From NCBI GenBank assembly GCA_014874485.1, contig JADBJK010000024.1:248001-312000 (forward strand): a stretch of DNA of 64,000 nt, read 5' to 3'. Below the pieces are notes generated by a model. The model saw nothing but the letters and a program-made list of their open reading frames with translations, searched no databases and was not told the DNA's origin. The position numbers and the translations under genes are program-made. Below are positions 8,348 through 16,314 of the stretch, in pieces (the first letter of the stretch is position 1; every line of letters starts with the position of its first letter). This DNA comes from Chloroflexota bacterium. GTDB lineage: Bacteria; Chloroflexota; Anaerolineae; DTLA01.

Positions 8348-8376
8348 ATAATAGCACGGCTTGGCGTTTTCGCCAA
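8348..8376 (-). promoter_or_regulatory. rpmB promoter with a palindrome over the -35 box
   Basis: On the - strand TTGGCG (8376-8371), a 17-bp spacer and TATTAT (8353-8348) form the promoter. The -35 box is one arm of the perfect palindrome TTGGCGTTTTCGCCAA (8361-8376), a possible operator. On the + strand TATAAT (8347-8352) occupies almost the same bases and could be the -10 of the divergent asp23 gene. Confidence 0.6.
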
Positions 8377-8436
8377 AAACGAGGCTCCGATTTTTCAGCC
8401 GTTTCGCCGCACAAGGCGCAGGAGAGAACGAACATT

Positions 8437-8793
8437 ATGACAGAACAAACGAGACTGGGCAGGATTGAAGTATCGCCGGCGGCCATTGCCAGCATTGCCA
8501 GCCATGCGGTGCTCAAATCCTACGGCGTTGTCGGCATGGCTCCCGCCAACGTCCGCGACGGCATCGTGGAGGTGCTCACGGGCGACCGCAGCAGGCGCGG
8601 CGTCCAGGTTCGGCTGGAGGACAACGAGATTCGCATTGACCTGTACGTGGTCATTGAGTACGGGACGCGCATCTCGGTCGTCGCTCACAACATCATGAGC
8701 GCCGTCAAGTTCAGCGTGGAGAAGGCCCTTGGCGTGCCCGTCAAAGAGGTCAACGTCCACGTTCAGGCACTGCGGGTCAGCAGCGCCGATTGA
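8437..8793 (+). CDS. Asp23/Gls24 family protein
   Basis: The 118-residue protein starts at ATG 8437 after GGAGAG. It has the complete DUF322 (Asp23/Gls24) domain: GRIEVSPAAIASIASHAVLKSYGVVGM, VRLEDNEIRIDLYVVIEYGTRI and VNVHVQALRV. Family members are envelope-associated stress proteins of monoderm bacteria; short forms next to fakA, like this one, are common and unexplained. The frame stays open upstream to 8083 but that part crosses rpmB and has no start signal. The stop overlaps the possible earliest start of fakA, so the two genes form an operon. Confidence 0.85.
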   Translation: MTEQTRLGRIEVSPAAIASIASHAVLKSYGVVGMAPANVRDGIVEVLTGDRSRRGVQVRLEDNEIRIDLYVVIEYGTRISVVAHNIMSAVKFSVEKALGVPVKEVNVHVQALRVSSAD

Positions 8794-8840
8794 CGCGCCG
8801 ATGGCGCCACCACCCTGCAAGGAAAGCGAGGAACCGCATC

Positions 8841-10499
8841 TTGGCATCAGAAGTCCCGAAGAGAGTCCATACATCCGACAAACGCAGAGAACCCGTGCGC
8901 ATCTGCGACGGCGAGGGCCTGTTCAAGGCCCTGCGCGTGAGCGCCGCCTGGTTTGAGCAGCACGTCCAGGCCGTCAATGCCCTGAACGTGTTCCCCGTGC
9001 CCGACGGCGACACGGGAACCAACATGATGCTGACCCTGCAATCGGCCATCAAAGAGGTGGGCGAGAACCCTGGCGACTCGGCCAGCGAGGTCATGCAGAA
9101 GATTGCCCACGGCGCACTCATGGGCGCGCGCGGGAATTCGGGCGTCATCCTGTCCCAGTTGCTCCGCGGCATGGCCCGCTACCTCCATAAGAAGGAATCG
9201 TTCACGGCGGCAGACCTGGCGGCGGCCATGCGCGAAGGCGCGGTTACCGCCTACAAGGGCGTGCTGAAGCCCGTGGAAGGCACCATCCTCACGGTGGCCC
9301 GCGAGGTGGCCGACGCCTGCGCCCGCGCCGTTGAGGATACCGACGACATCGTGGCGCTCCTGGAGACCGCGGTGGAAGAAGCCCGCCACTCCGTCAGCCG
9401 CACCCCTTCCCTGCTGGCCGTGCTGAAAGAAGCGGGCGTAGTGGACGCGGGCGGGCAAGGGCTCGCCATCATCCTGGAAGGCGTACTCCGATTCGCGCGA
9501 GGTGAATCCGTGGAAATGCTGCCAACATCCGTAACCCATGCGGAACTGACCGTGCCGCATGCCGAGGCCGAGTACGGCTACGACACCCAGTTCATCATTC
9601 ACGGCCACAACCTGGACGTGGAGGCCGTGCGACAGAAAATCTCGGAGATGGGCGACTCGGTCATGGTTGTTGGCGACAGCACCACCATCAAAGTCCATGT
9701 GCACACGCCCACGCCTGGCACTCCCATCAACTACGGCGCGAGCCTGGGCTCCATCAGCCACGTCATCGTGGAGGACATGCAGCAGCAGTACCAGGAGTTT
9801 GTCCAGGCCCAGACCAAGCCGCCCGTCTCGGCGGAGGAAATCTGCAACATCGCCACGGTCGCGGTAGCCCCTGGGGCGGGCCTGCGCCGCGTGTTTGAGA
9901 GCCTCGGTGCCAGCGCCGTCGTCTCGGGCGGCCAGACCATGAACCCCAGCACCGAGGAACTGCTGAACGCCATTGAGGGTGTCAAAGCCGACAACGTCAT
10001 CGTCCTCCCCAACAACCGCAATGTCATCCTCTCCGCCCAGCAGGCCAAGACGCTATCGCGCAAGAACGTCTTCGTGATTCCCACAAAGACCATTCCCCAG
10101 GGCATCGCCTCGCTTCTGGCGTTCAACTACCAGGCCGATGCGACCACCAACGCCCAGATCATGGAACAGGCCTTCGGCCACGTGCAGACGGTGGAAGTTA
10201 CGCGCGCGGTCCGCGCTGCGCGGGTCAACGGCGTCGCCATTAACGAGGGCGACGTCATCGGCCTGGTGAACGGCGACTTGAAGATCAGCGGCAGCGACTA
10301 CCGCCAAGTGGTGATGGGCGCGCTGGAGTCGCTGCCATTGGACGAAAGCGAGATTCTTACGATATACTACGGCGAGGATGTGAGAGAGGCCGACGCCCAA
10401 GCCCTGGCCGATCAGATCAGGGAGCGGTTCGGCCACCTGGAGGTGGAAATCGTCAACGGCGGACAGCCGCACTATCCCTACATCCTGTCTGTAGAGTAG
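8841..10499 (+). CDS. fakA: Fatty acid kinase, catalytic subunit FakA (DhaL/YloV family)
   Basis: From TTG 8841 (GAGGAA 7 nt before it) the protein is 552 residues, the usual FakA length; an in-frame TTG at 8790 is less likely. The DhaL nucleotide-binding domain carries NALNVFPVPDGDTGTNM (residues 46-62, with the metal-binding Asp residues) and ARGNSGVILSQLLRG. A middle domain and a DegV-like C-terminal domain follow (VLPNNRNVILSAQQ, IYYGEDV). FakA phosphorylates fatty acids held by FakB proteins; the acyl-phosphate feeds phospholipid synthesis. Two fakB genes follow directly, which supports this role over dihydroxyacetone kinase. Confidence 0.88.
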   Translation: MASEVPKRVHTSDKRREPVRICDGEGLFKALRVSAAWFEQHVQAVNALNVFPVPDGDTGTNMMLTLQSAIKEVGENPGDSASEVMQKIAHGALMGARGNSGVILSQLLRGMARYLHKKESFTAADLAAAMREGAVTAYKGVLKPVEGTILTVAREVADACARAVEDTDDIVALLETAVEEARHSVSRTPSLLAVLKEAGVVDAGGQGLAIILEGVLRFARGESVEMLPTSVTHAELTVPHAEAEYGYDTQFIIHGHNLDVEAVRQKISEMGDSVMVVGDSTTIKVHVHTPTPGTPINYGASLGSISHVIVEDMQQQYQEFVQAQTKPPVSAEEICNIATVAVAPGAGLRRVFESLGASAVVSGGQTMNPSTEELLNAIEGVKADNVIVLPNNRNVILSAQQAKTLSRKNVFVIPTKTIPQGIASLLAFNYQADATTNAQIMEQAFGHVQTVEVTRAVRAARVNGVAINEGDVIGLVNGDLKISGSDYRQVVMGALESLPLDESEILTIYYGEDVREADAQALADQIRERFGHLEVEIVNGGQPHYPYILSVE

Positions 10500-10544
10500 A
10501 CCGTGCACACGCTGGCCGTAGACGGCATACTGCGAGGAGGAGGA

Positions 10545-11387
10545 ATGGCACGCCCGATCATCGTTACCGACAGCACCGCGGGACTCTCACCTGCCGAATG
10601 TGAGAAATACGGCATTCAAGTGGTGCCGCTGTACATTCGGTTTGGAGACCAGGTCTTTCGGGAAGGCGTGGACATTTCCAGCGAGCAGATGTTCACCCGA
10701 ATGCGGCGCGCCTCGTTGGGCCCGGTTACGTCGCCACCGACTGTGGACGACTTCCGCCAGGTGTACCTAGCGGCCGCCCGCAGAACGGACCAGATTCTGT
10801 CCATCCACCTGTCGGCGAAACTGAGCCAGACGGTGGCATTCGCCCAGGCGGCCGCCGAATCGCTGCTGGGGCGCACGCGCATCCACGTGATAGACTCCCA
10901 GACCACCTCGGCGGGGCTTGCCGTCCTGGCCCGCGAAACCGCCAAGGCCGCGGCCGCAGGCATGACCCTGGACGAGTTGATTCCCTATGTCCGTGGCCTC
11001 ATCCCCCGCATCTACCTCGTGTTCTTCGTGGACACGCTGGAGTATCTGGAGCGCGGCGGCCGCATCGGCAAGGCCGAAGCCCTGCTGGGCAGTATGCTCA
11101 ACATCAAGCCGCTCCTCATCCTGGAGGACGGCGAGATTCAGCCGTTGGAGAAGGTGCGCACCCGCGCCAAGGCCGTTGAGAAACTGGCCGAATTCGTCGC
11201 CGAGTTCAGCCGAATCAAAGAACTCTGGATTCTACAAGAGCAGGAAAACGAGGAGACCGCCCAACTCCGCGAGATGCTCCGGGAGTACTTCCCATCCCTA
11301 CAGACACCGGTCGTGCCCTACGGCCCCGTCCTCGCCAGCCACGTGGGTCCTGGGGCCATGGGCGTTGTCGTCTTTGAGGACGTGTAG
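10545..11387 (+). CDS. DegV family fatty-acid-binding protein (FakB-like)
   Basis: The 280-residue protein starts at ATG 10545 behind a strong AGGAGGAGGA. DegV signatures are IIVTDSTAGLSP at the start, the phosphate/carboxylate-binding segment SIHLSAKLSQT, VIDSQTTSAGLAVLA and DTLEYLERGGRIGKA in the middle. FakB proteins hold a single fatty acid and present it to FakA. It is the first of two adjacent copies; such pairs usually differ in acyl-chain preference, which cannot be read here. Confidence 0.88.
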   Translation: MARPIIVTDSTAGLSPAECEKYGIQVVPLYIRFGDQVFREGVDISSEQMFTRMRRASLGPVTSPPTVDDFRQVYLAAARRTDQILSIHLSAKLSQTVAFAQAAAESLLGRTRIHVIDSQTTSAGLAVLARETAKAAAAGMTLDELIPYVRGLIPRIYLVFFVDTLEYLERGGRIGKAEALLGSMLNIKPLLILEDGEIQPLEKVRTRAKAVEKLAEFVAEFSRIKELWILQEQENEETAQLREMLREYFPSLQTPVVPYGPVLASHVGPGAMGVVVFEDV

Positions 11388-11407
11388 GCTCCGGGCAGGA
11401 GTGCAAA

Positions 11408-12241
11408 GTGGTCAAGATCGTAACGGACAGCACGGCAGACATCCCCCGAGAACTGGCCCAGCAACACGACATCCGCGTGGTCCCGGCCATCGTCAACTTT
11501 GGCCTGGAATCCTTCCGCGAGGGCGTGGACATCTCCACAAGCGAGTTCTTCTCCCGCCTTGTCGCTTCCCCGACCCTGCCCACCACCTCGCAGCCCTCCA
11601 TCGGCGAGTTCATGGAAGCCTACGCCGAAGCCGGACGGGGTGGCGAGCCTGTCCTGGGCATCCACCTCGGCTCCACGTTCAGCGGCCTGTTCAGCGCGGC
11701 ACAGGTGGCATCCCAGTCCATGCCCGAACGCAACGTTACCGTGTACGACAGCGGGATGCTATCCATGGGCCTTGGGCTCATGGTGATTGAGGCCGCGAAA
11801 GCCGCCCGCAAAGGCGCTCGGCTGGAGCAATTGCTCCACCTGCTGGACAGCATGAAGCCACGCACACGGGTGATCGCCGTGCTGGACACGCTGGAGTACT
11901 TGCGCCGAGGCGGGCGCCTGAGCCGAATCAGCGCCACGCTAGGCCGAATCCTGAGCGTCCGCCCGGTCATCCAGGTCTTTGACAATCGGCTGGAGCAGTT
12001 GGCCCGCACCCGCCATCGCGAGAACTCGCTCCGCCGATTGCTGGAAATCGCCCAATCCCACGCCCCCTTTGACCACCTCGTTGTGTTGCACGCCGCGGCG
12101 GCCGAGGTCGCCGACTGGCTCGCGACGCACCTCTCCCGCTTGAATTCCGGCGTGAAACCTGCTATCATAGAAGCGGGCTCCGTCATCGGCACGCACGCCG
12201 GCCCGGGCGCGGTTGGCTTTGCCTGCGTGGTGAAGCGCTAG
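11408..12241 (+). CDS. DegV family fatty-acid-binding protein (FakB-like), second copy
   Basis: The 277-residue protein starts with GTG 11408, with AGGAG 7 nt upstream. Signatures are VKIVTDSTADIPRELA, LGIHLGSTFSGLFSAA, VYDSGMLSMGLG and DTLEYLRRGGRLSRI. It is a diverged paralogue of the protein encoded just upstream, with the same fold and gene order, so both probably serve the FakA encoded next to them. Confidence 0.88.
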   Translation: MVKIVTDSTADIPRELAQQHDIRVVPAIVNFGLESFREGVDISTSEFFSRLVASPTLPTTSQPSIGEFMEAYAEAGRGGEPVLGIHLGSTFSGLFSAAQVASQSMPERNVTVYDSGMLSMGLGLMVIEAAKAARKGARLEQLLHLLDSMKPRTRVIAVLDTLEYLRRGGRLSRISATLGRILSVRPVIQVFDNRLEQLARTRHRENSLRRLLEIAQSHAPFDHLVVLHAAAAEVADWLATHLSRLNSGVKPAIIEAGSVIGTHAGPGAVGFACVVKR

Positions 12242-12284
12242 CGCCCCATCCCACCCACATCCAAACGACGACCCGGAGAAACGG

Positions 12285-14711
12285 ATGAATCCTGTTGCAG
12301 AGAAATTGCTGAAGATCCTTAGCCTGGAGGAACAGAGAGGCTACAGGAACGACGCCGTCATCGGGGGATTGGACAAACTGGCCGAGCACTGGCGCAAGGA
12401 AGCCATGGCGGCCTACCCCAGCCCGGACAAGCAGGCGCTGGTTGGCCAGGTCGGAGACCTGCTGACCGTTTACCCGACTCGTTCCAACACGGAGGGCCGC
12501 GAGGAGGTCGTGCGCGCCATCCGCAAGACCATCGGCCGGCTGGAGGAGCAATCGGCCGAGCCGACGGGCACGCCATCGCCTGCCCAAGCCCAGCCGGCTC
12601 CCCGTCCTGCACCCCCCGCCCCGCCCCGGGACAGACCTCGCGGCGGGCTGGGGTTGGACGCGCCGGTAACGAGGGTCGTGGGCATCAAGGAGGAGTTCGC
12701 CGAGAAACTGGAAAAACTGGGCGTTCGCACCATCCGCGACTTGCTGATGCTCTATCCGCGCCGGTACGAGGACTATAGCGCCATCCGCCCCATCGGCACC
12801 CTTCGCCCGGGCGAGCAGGTTACCGTCCTCGGCCAGATATGGGACGTGCAGGGCCGCAAGTCGCAGCGGGGCATGCACATCACCACGATAACCCTGGCCG
12901 ACGGATCCGGGACCATCCAGGCCACCTGGTTCAACCAGCCCTACCTGGAAAAGCAATTCCAGCAGGGGCGCAGCATCATCTTGAGCGGTAAGACCGATGT
13001 GTACCTGGGCCACCTGGTCATGCAGTCGCCCGAATGGGAACTCTCCAACGGGGAGGCCATCCACACCGCCCGCCTGGTCCCCATCTACCCGCTCACCGAG
13101 GGCATCAGCCCCCGCTGGCTCCGGCGCGTGCAGAAGCGAACCGTGGACTACTGGGCGCCGCGTCTCCCCGACCCCCTGCCCGAGGACGTGCGGCGGGACG
13201 CGAAACTCATGGACCTGCCCACGGCTATCGCCCAGATTCACTTCCCCGACGACAAAGACAAGTTGGAAGCGGCCCGGCGCCGCCTGTGCTTTGACGAATT
13301 CCTCGTCATCCAGTTGGGGGTTCTGCGCCAGCGCCGCAATTGGCGACAGCAGGCCGGTCGCCCGCTGCGCGTGAATCCGCAGACGGTGGACACTTTCATC
13401 CGCTCCCTCCCGTTTGAACTCACAAATGCGCAGCGGCGTGCGATTGACGAGATTCTGCACGACATCGCGCAGCCGCAACCCATGAGCCGCCTCCTGCAGG
13501 GCGATGTCGGGTCGGGCAAGACCGTCGTCGCCCTCACCGGCATGCTGGTGGCGGCGCTGGACAACGGGGCCCAGGCGGCGCTCATGGCCCCGACCGAAAT
13601 CCTCGCCGAGCAGCACTACCGCACCATCACGCGCATTCTGGAGGCATCGGGCATCGGCAACGACAGGCTCACGGTGCGCCTGCTCATCGGCAGCCTCAGC
13701 AACGGCGAGAAGGAGCGCGTCCGCCAGGAAATCCAGGAGGGCAAGGCCAACCTGGTCATCGGTACCCACGCCCTGATTCAGGGATCGGTCGCCTTCCAGA
13801 ACCTGGCCTTCGTGGTCATTGACGAGCAGCATCGTTTCGGCGTGATGCAGCGCGCCACCCTCCGCGAGAAGGGATTCAACCCCCACATGCTGGTCATGAG
13901 CGCCACGCCCATCCCGCGCAGCCTGGCGCTCACCCTGTACGGCGACCTGGACATCTCGGTGATTGACGAGATGCCGCCCGGACGCCAGCAGATCAAGACC
14001 TACTGGCTTGCCCAGCGCGAGCGCGAGCGGGCCTACACCTTCCTGCGCAAGCAGATTGAGCAAGGGCGTCAGGCGTTCATCATCTGCCCCTTGATTGAGG
14101 AGTCGGAAGCGCTGGATGTCAAGGCCGCCGTGGAGGAGCACCGCAGGCTGCAGACCGAGGTCTTCCCCGACCTGCGGCTGGGCCTCCTGCACGGCAAGAT
14201 GCGCGCCGACGAAAAGGACGAGATCATGCGCCGGTTCCGCGCAGGCGAACTCCACATCCTGGTATCCACGTCGGTGGTAGAGGTGGGAATTGACATTCCC
14301 AACGCCACAGTTATCATGGTGGAGGGTGCGGATCGGTTCGGCCTGGCCCAACTTCACCAGTTCCGAGGGCGCGTCGGCCGCGGCGAGCACCAGTCGTACT
14401 GCATTCTCATCTCCGACTCGGCGACGCCCGAAAGCCAGGAGCGGCTGCGCGCCATTGAGCAGATTCACGACGGTTTCCAGTTGGCGGAGAAGGACCTGGA
14501 ACTGCGGGGCCCGGGCGAGTTCTTCGGCACACGCCAGAGCGGCCTGCCGGACCTGCGGCTCGCCAAGTTGAGCGACACGCGCATACTGGAGGAAGCGCGC
14601 CGCCAAGCCCTGCGCATCTTTGAGCGAGATCCAGACCTGAGCAACCCGGAACACGCATTGCTCGCCGAGCAGGTACGCGAGTTCTGGCAACACAAGGGCG
14701 ACCTGAGTTAG
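12285..14711 (+). CDS. recG: ATP-dependent DNA helicase RecG
   Basis: The 808-residue protein is longer than E. coli RecG because of an N-terminal extension of about 125 residues ending in a Pro/Ala-rich linker. The RecG wedge/OB domain follows (RTIRDLLMLYPRRYEDYS, GQIWDVQGRKSQRGM). The helicase motifs are intact: LLQGDVGSGKTVVAL (Walker A, near residue 406), VIDEQHRFGVMQR (DExH, near 512), MSATPIPRSLALT, and the C-terminal TSVVEVGIDIPNATVMV-like and QFRGRVGRG motifs. It reverses stalled forks and processes Holliday junctions. It sits 26 nt before coaD. Confidence 0.96.
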   Translation: MNPVAEKLLKILSLEEQRGYRNDAVIGGLDKLAEHWRKEAMAAYPSPDKQALVGQVGDLLTVYPTRSNTEGREEVVRAIRKTIGRLEEQSAEPTGTPSPAQAQPAPRPAPPAPPRDRPRGGLGLDAPVTRVVGIKEEFAEKLEKLGVRTIRDLLMLYPRRYEDYSAIRPIGTLRPGEQVTVLGQIWDVQGRKSQRGMHITTITLADGSGTIQATWFNQPYLEKQFQQGRSIILSGKTDVYLGHLVMQSPEWELSNGEAIHTARLVPIYPLTEGISPRWLRRVQKRTVDYWAPRLPDPLPEDVRRDAKLMDLPTAIAQIHFPDDKDKLEAARRRLCFDEFLVIQLGVLRQRRNWRQQAGRPLRVNPQTVDTFIRSLPFELTNAQRRAIDEILHDIAQPQPMSRLLQGDVGSGKTVVALTGMLVAALDNGAQAALMAPTEILAEQHYRTITRILEASGIGNDRLTVRLLIGSLSNGEKERVRQEIQEGKANLVIGTHALIQGSVAFQNLAFVVIDEQHRFGVMQRATLREKGFNPHMLVMSATPIPRSLALTLYGDLDISVIDEMPPGRQQIKTYWLAQRERERAYTFLRKQIEQGRQAFIICPLIEESEALDVKAAVEEHRRLQTEVFPDLRLGLLHGKMRADEKDEIMRRFRAGELHILVSTSVVEVGIDIPNATVIMVEGADRFGLAQLHQFRGRVGRGEHQSYCILISDSATPESQERLRAIEQIHDGFQLAEKDLELRGPGEFFGTRQSGLPDLRLAKLSDTRILEEARRQALRIFERDPDLSNPEHALLAEQVREFWQHKGDLS

Positions 14712-14737
14712 CAGCGCCGCGACGAAAGGAGAATACC

Positions 14738-15265
14738 ATGACGGTAGCCGTGTACCCGGGCACGTTTGACCCCGTCCACTACGGACACATAGACATCGCC
14801 AAACGCGCAGCCAAAATCTTTGACCGTCTCATCATTGCCGTATACTCTCGCCCCCTCAAGAACTTGCTGTTCACCGCCGACGAACGCCTGAGCATGATGA
14901 GCCAGGCGCTTCACGGCTTGCCCAACGTTGAATTGGACACATACGAGGGACTTACGGTAGAATACCTGCGGCGAAGAGGAGCACAGGTCATCGTGCGGGG
15001 CCTGCGGGTTACCTACGACTTTGAGTTGGAGTACCAGATGGCCCTGACGAACAAGAAACTGGCTCCGGAAATAGAGACGGTTTGCCTGGTAACCAGCCTG
15101 GAGCATGCCTTCCTGAGTTCAAGCATCGTCAAGGAGGTCGCCATCGCCGGCGGGTGCATAGACCAGATGGTCCCGCCACACGTGGCCAAAGCCCTGCTTG
15201 AGCGGCTGAAGACGCTGGGAGCCGACGGCAGCGGGAAGATCCCGCTGGTTTCGCTCCGCGACTGA
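14738..15265 (+). CDS. coaD: Phosphopantetheine adenylyltransferase
   Basis: The 175-residue protein opens with VAVYPGTFDPVHYGHIDIAKRA, which contains the T/HxGH nucleotidyltransferase motif, and continues with VRGLRVTYDFELEYQMALTN and SSSIVKEVAIAGGCIDQMVP, all typical for CoaD. It joins ATP and 4'-phosphopantetheine to dephospho-CoA, the fourth step of CoA synthesis. Between recG and coaD one often finds rsmD in other bacteria; it is absent here. AAAGGAG lies 9 nt before the ATG. Confidence 0.95.
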   Translation: MTVAVYPGTFDPVHYGHIDIAKRAAKIFDRLIIAVYSRPLKNLLFTADERLSMMSQALHGLPNVELDTYEGLTVEYLRRRGAQVIVRGLRVTYDFELEYQMALTNKKLAPEIETVCLVTSLEHAFLSSSIVKEVAIAGGCIDQMVPPHVAKALLERLKTLGADGSGKIPLVSLRD

Positions 15266-15285
15266 ACGCAAAACGGAGGAGCGCC

Positions 15286-15780
15286 ATGGACATCCTGCAC
15301 TTGATTGACCAACTGGAAGCCGCCATCAACAACGGGTGGCACATCCCCCTCACCTCCGACGTCATCGTGAACGAGGAGGAACTGCTGCGAATCGTGGACG
15401 AAATGCGCTCGCGCATTCCCCAGGAGGTGCAGCAGGCCAAACGACTCCTCCAAGAGAAAGAGCGCGTGCTCGCCCAGGCGCGCGAAGAGCGAGAACGCAT
15501 CGTCGCGCTGGCCGGCGAGGAAGCAGCCCGCCTGACCGAGGAGAGCGAGATCACCAAATCGGCCATGGTCCGCGCGAATACCATCCTGGAACGCGCCAAG
15601 AGAGAGGCGGAAGCCATCCGCAAAGGCGCCGACGACTACGTCGTGGAAGTCCTCGGCAACCTCCAGCGCGAACTGGAGCAAATCCTGCGTACCGTCAACA
15701 ACGGCATCATGGCCATCCAGCAGGGCGTTACCCGCAGCCCGGACGACGCAGACAGCACCCCGGATTCCAAGCGTCAGTAA
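15286..15780 (+). CDS. DivIVA/SepIVA-like coiled-coil protein
   Basis: The 164-residue protein begins MDILHLIDQLEAAI, has a short loop with a GWHIPLTSD turn, and then one long coiled coil (about residues 35-140) rich in Glu, Arg and Ala, with a polar tail. It has no membrane segment. Similar proteins lie next to coaD in several Chloroflexota and Actinobacteria and are often labelled ATP synthase b-like or DivIVA-like; they may act at the division site. The link to division is from the family, not from residues seen here. A hairpin terminator follows at 15797. Confidence 0.6.
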   Translation: MDILHLIDQLEAAINNGWHIPLTSDVIVNEEELLRIVDEMRSRIPQEVQQAKRLLQEKERVLAQAREERERIVALAGEEAARLTEESEITKSAMVRANTILERAKREAEAIRKGADDYVVEVLGNLQRELEQILRTVNNGIMAIQQGVTRSPDDADSTPDSKRQ

Positions 15781-15796
15781 TTCACCCACCCCGCAC

Positions 15797-15843
15797 GGAT
15801 TCGCGCACAACGGCTTGGCCGCAAGTCGCTCGTGCGCGAATTC
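15797..15843 (+). terminator. Long hairpin after the recG-coaD gene group
   Basis: GATTCGCGCAC and GTGCGCGAATTC form a stem of at least 10 bp around a 23-base loop, followed by TCTTTC. It ends the preceding operon or, as DNA, may be a protein-binding palindrome, because the arm recurs downstream. Confidence 0.5.
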
Positions 15844-15998
15844 TTTCACGCACTTCGCTCCCCTGACACGAACGCACAGTGTACTGCCGAAACCGCGCGC
15901 TTGCCCGCGCGACAACAGCCACACAACTTGCTCGGTTTCGCGCACACTGCGTTGGATGATGCGCAATATCGCGCGTAATACTGATTGATTTTGCGCAC
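15799..15998. repeat. Cluster of TTYGCGCAC motifs upstream of the DeoR-rpoN operon
   Basis: The 10-mer ATTCGCGCAC (15799), its inverse GTGCGCGAAT (15832), TTTCGCGCAC (15936) and TTTTGCGCAC (15989) lie within 200 bp, ahead of the promoter at 16036. Their repetition in a gene-free stretch suggests operator sites, perhaps for the DeoR-type regulator encoded downstream. The rest of 15844-16035 shows no gene. Confidence 0.45.
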
Positions 15999-16035
15999 CA
16001 CAGCCAAATTCACCCAAAATTCCCGCAAAAACCCC

Positions 16036-16064
16036 TTGACTTTTGGACGAAATCGTGCTATAAT
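16036..16064 (+). promoter_or_regulatory. Strong sigma-70 promoter of the DeoR-rpoN-kinase-NtrC operon
   Basis: TTGACT (16036-16041), a 17-bp spacer and TATAAT (16059-16064) with extended TGC. The start is expected near 16071, about 244 nt before the first gene. Confidence 0.8.
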
Positions 16065-16070
16065 ATAGGC

Positions 16071-16314
16071 GATAGACACCGGTGGTTCAGGCAAATGCGC
16101 AACAACCTGCGCGACATTGAGCATAGACGCTGACAACGCTCAATGTGCGCGACGCGCAGGGAGCACGAGCGAGAACCCGCCGGACGTGCCGGGCGCGGGA
16201 CTGCTGGCTTCCCACCGCGATGGCGACTTGCCCATCGTTCCATCGGCCCGCTCGGCGTAACGAGCGAGGCAGTACCCAGTCGCGGCGATTGCACGATTCC
16301 AAAGGAGGATCGCC
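16071..16314 (+). promoter_or_regulatory. Structured 5' leader, candidate cis-regulatory RNA
   Basis: The leader has no open frame of note but several strong stems: ACATTGAGC/GCTCAATGT (about 16115-16144, extended by CGCG), a CCCG-CCGG/CCGG-CGGG stem (about 16180-16202), CGATGG/CCATCG, and CGCTCG/CGAGCG inside GCC/GGC (about 16248-16270). At the 3' end GGCGAT can pair with ATCGCC just before the ATG, closing a loop over the AGGAGG ribosome site. This arrangement would allow translation control of the DeoR-type gene. I recognise no known riboswitch; T-box landmarks are missing. Confidence 0.45.

Noticed and set aside
12183-14693. Long open frame on the - strand opposite recG (836 codons)
   Set aside because: High-GC shadow of a clear recG; no family motifs, low-complexity composition.
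16071-16314. T-box leader upstream of the DeoR-type gene
   Set aside because: No T-box sequence (AGGGTGGNACCGCG) and no specifier loop; downstream genes are not amino-acid genes.
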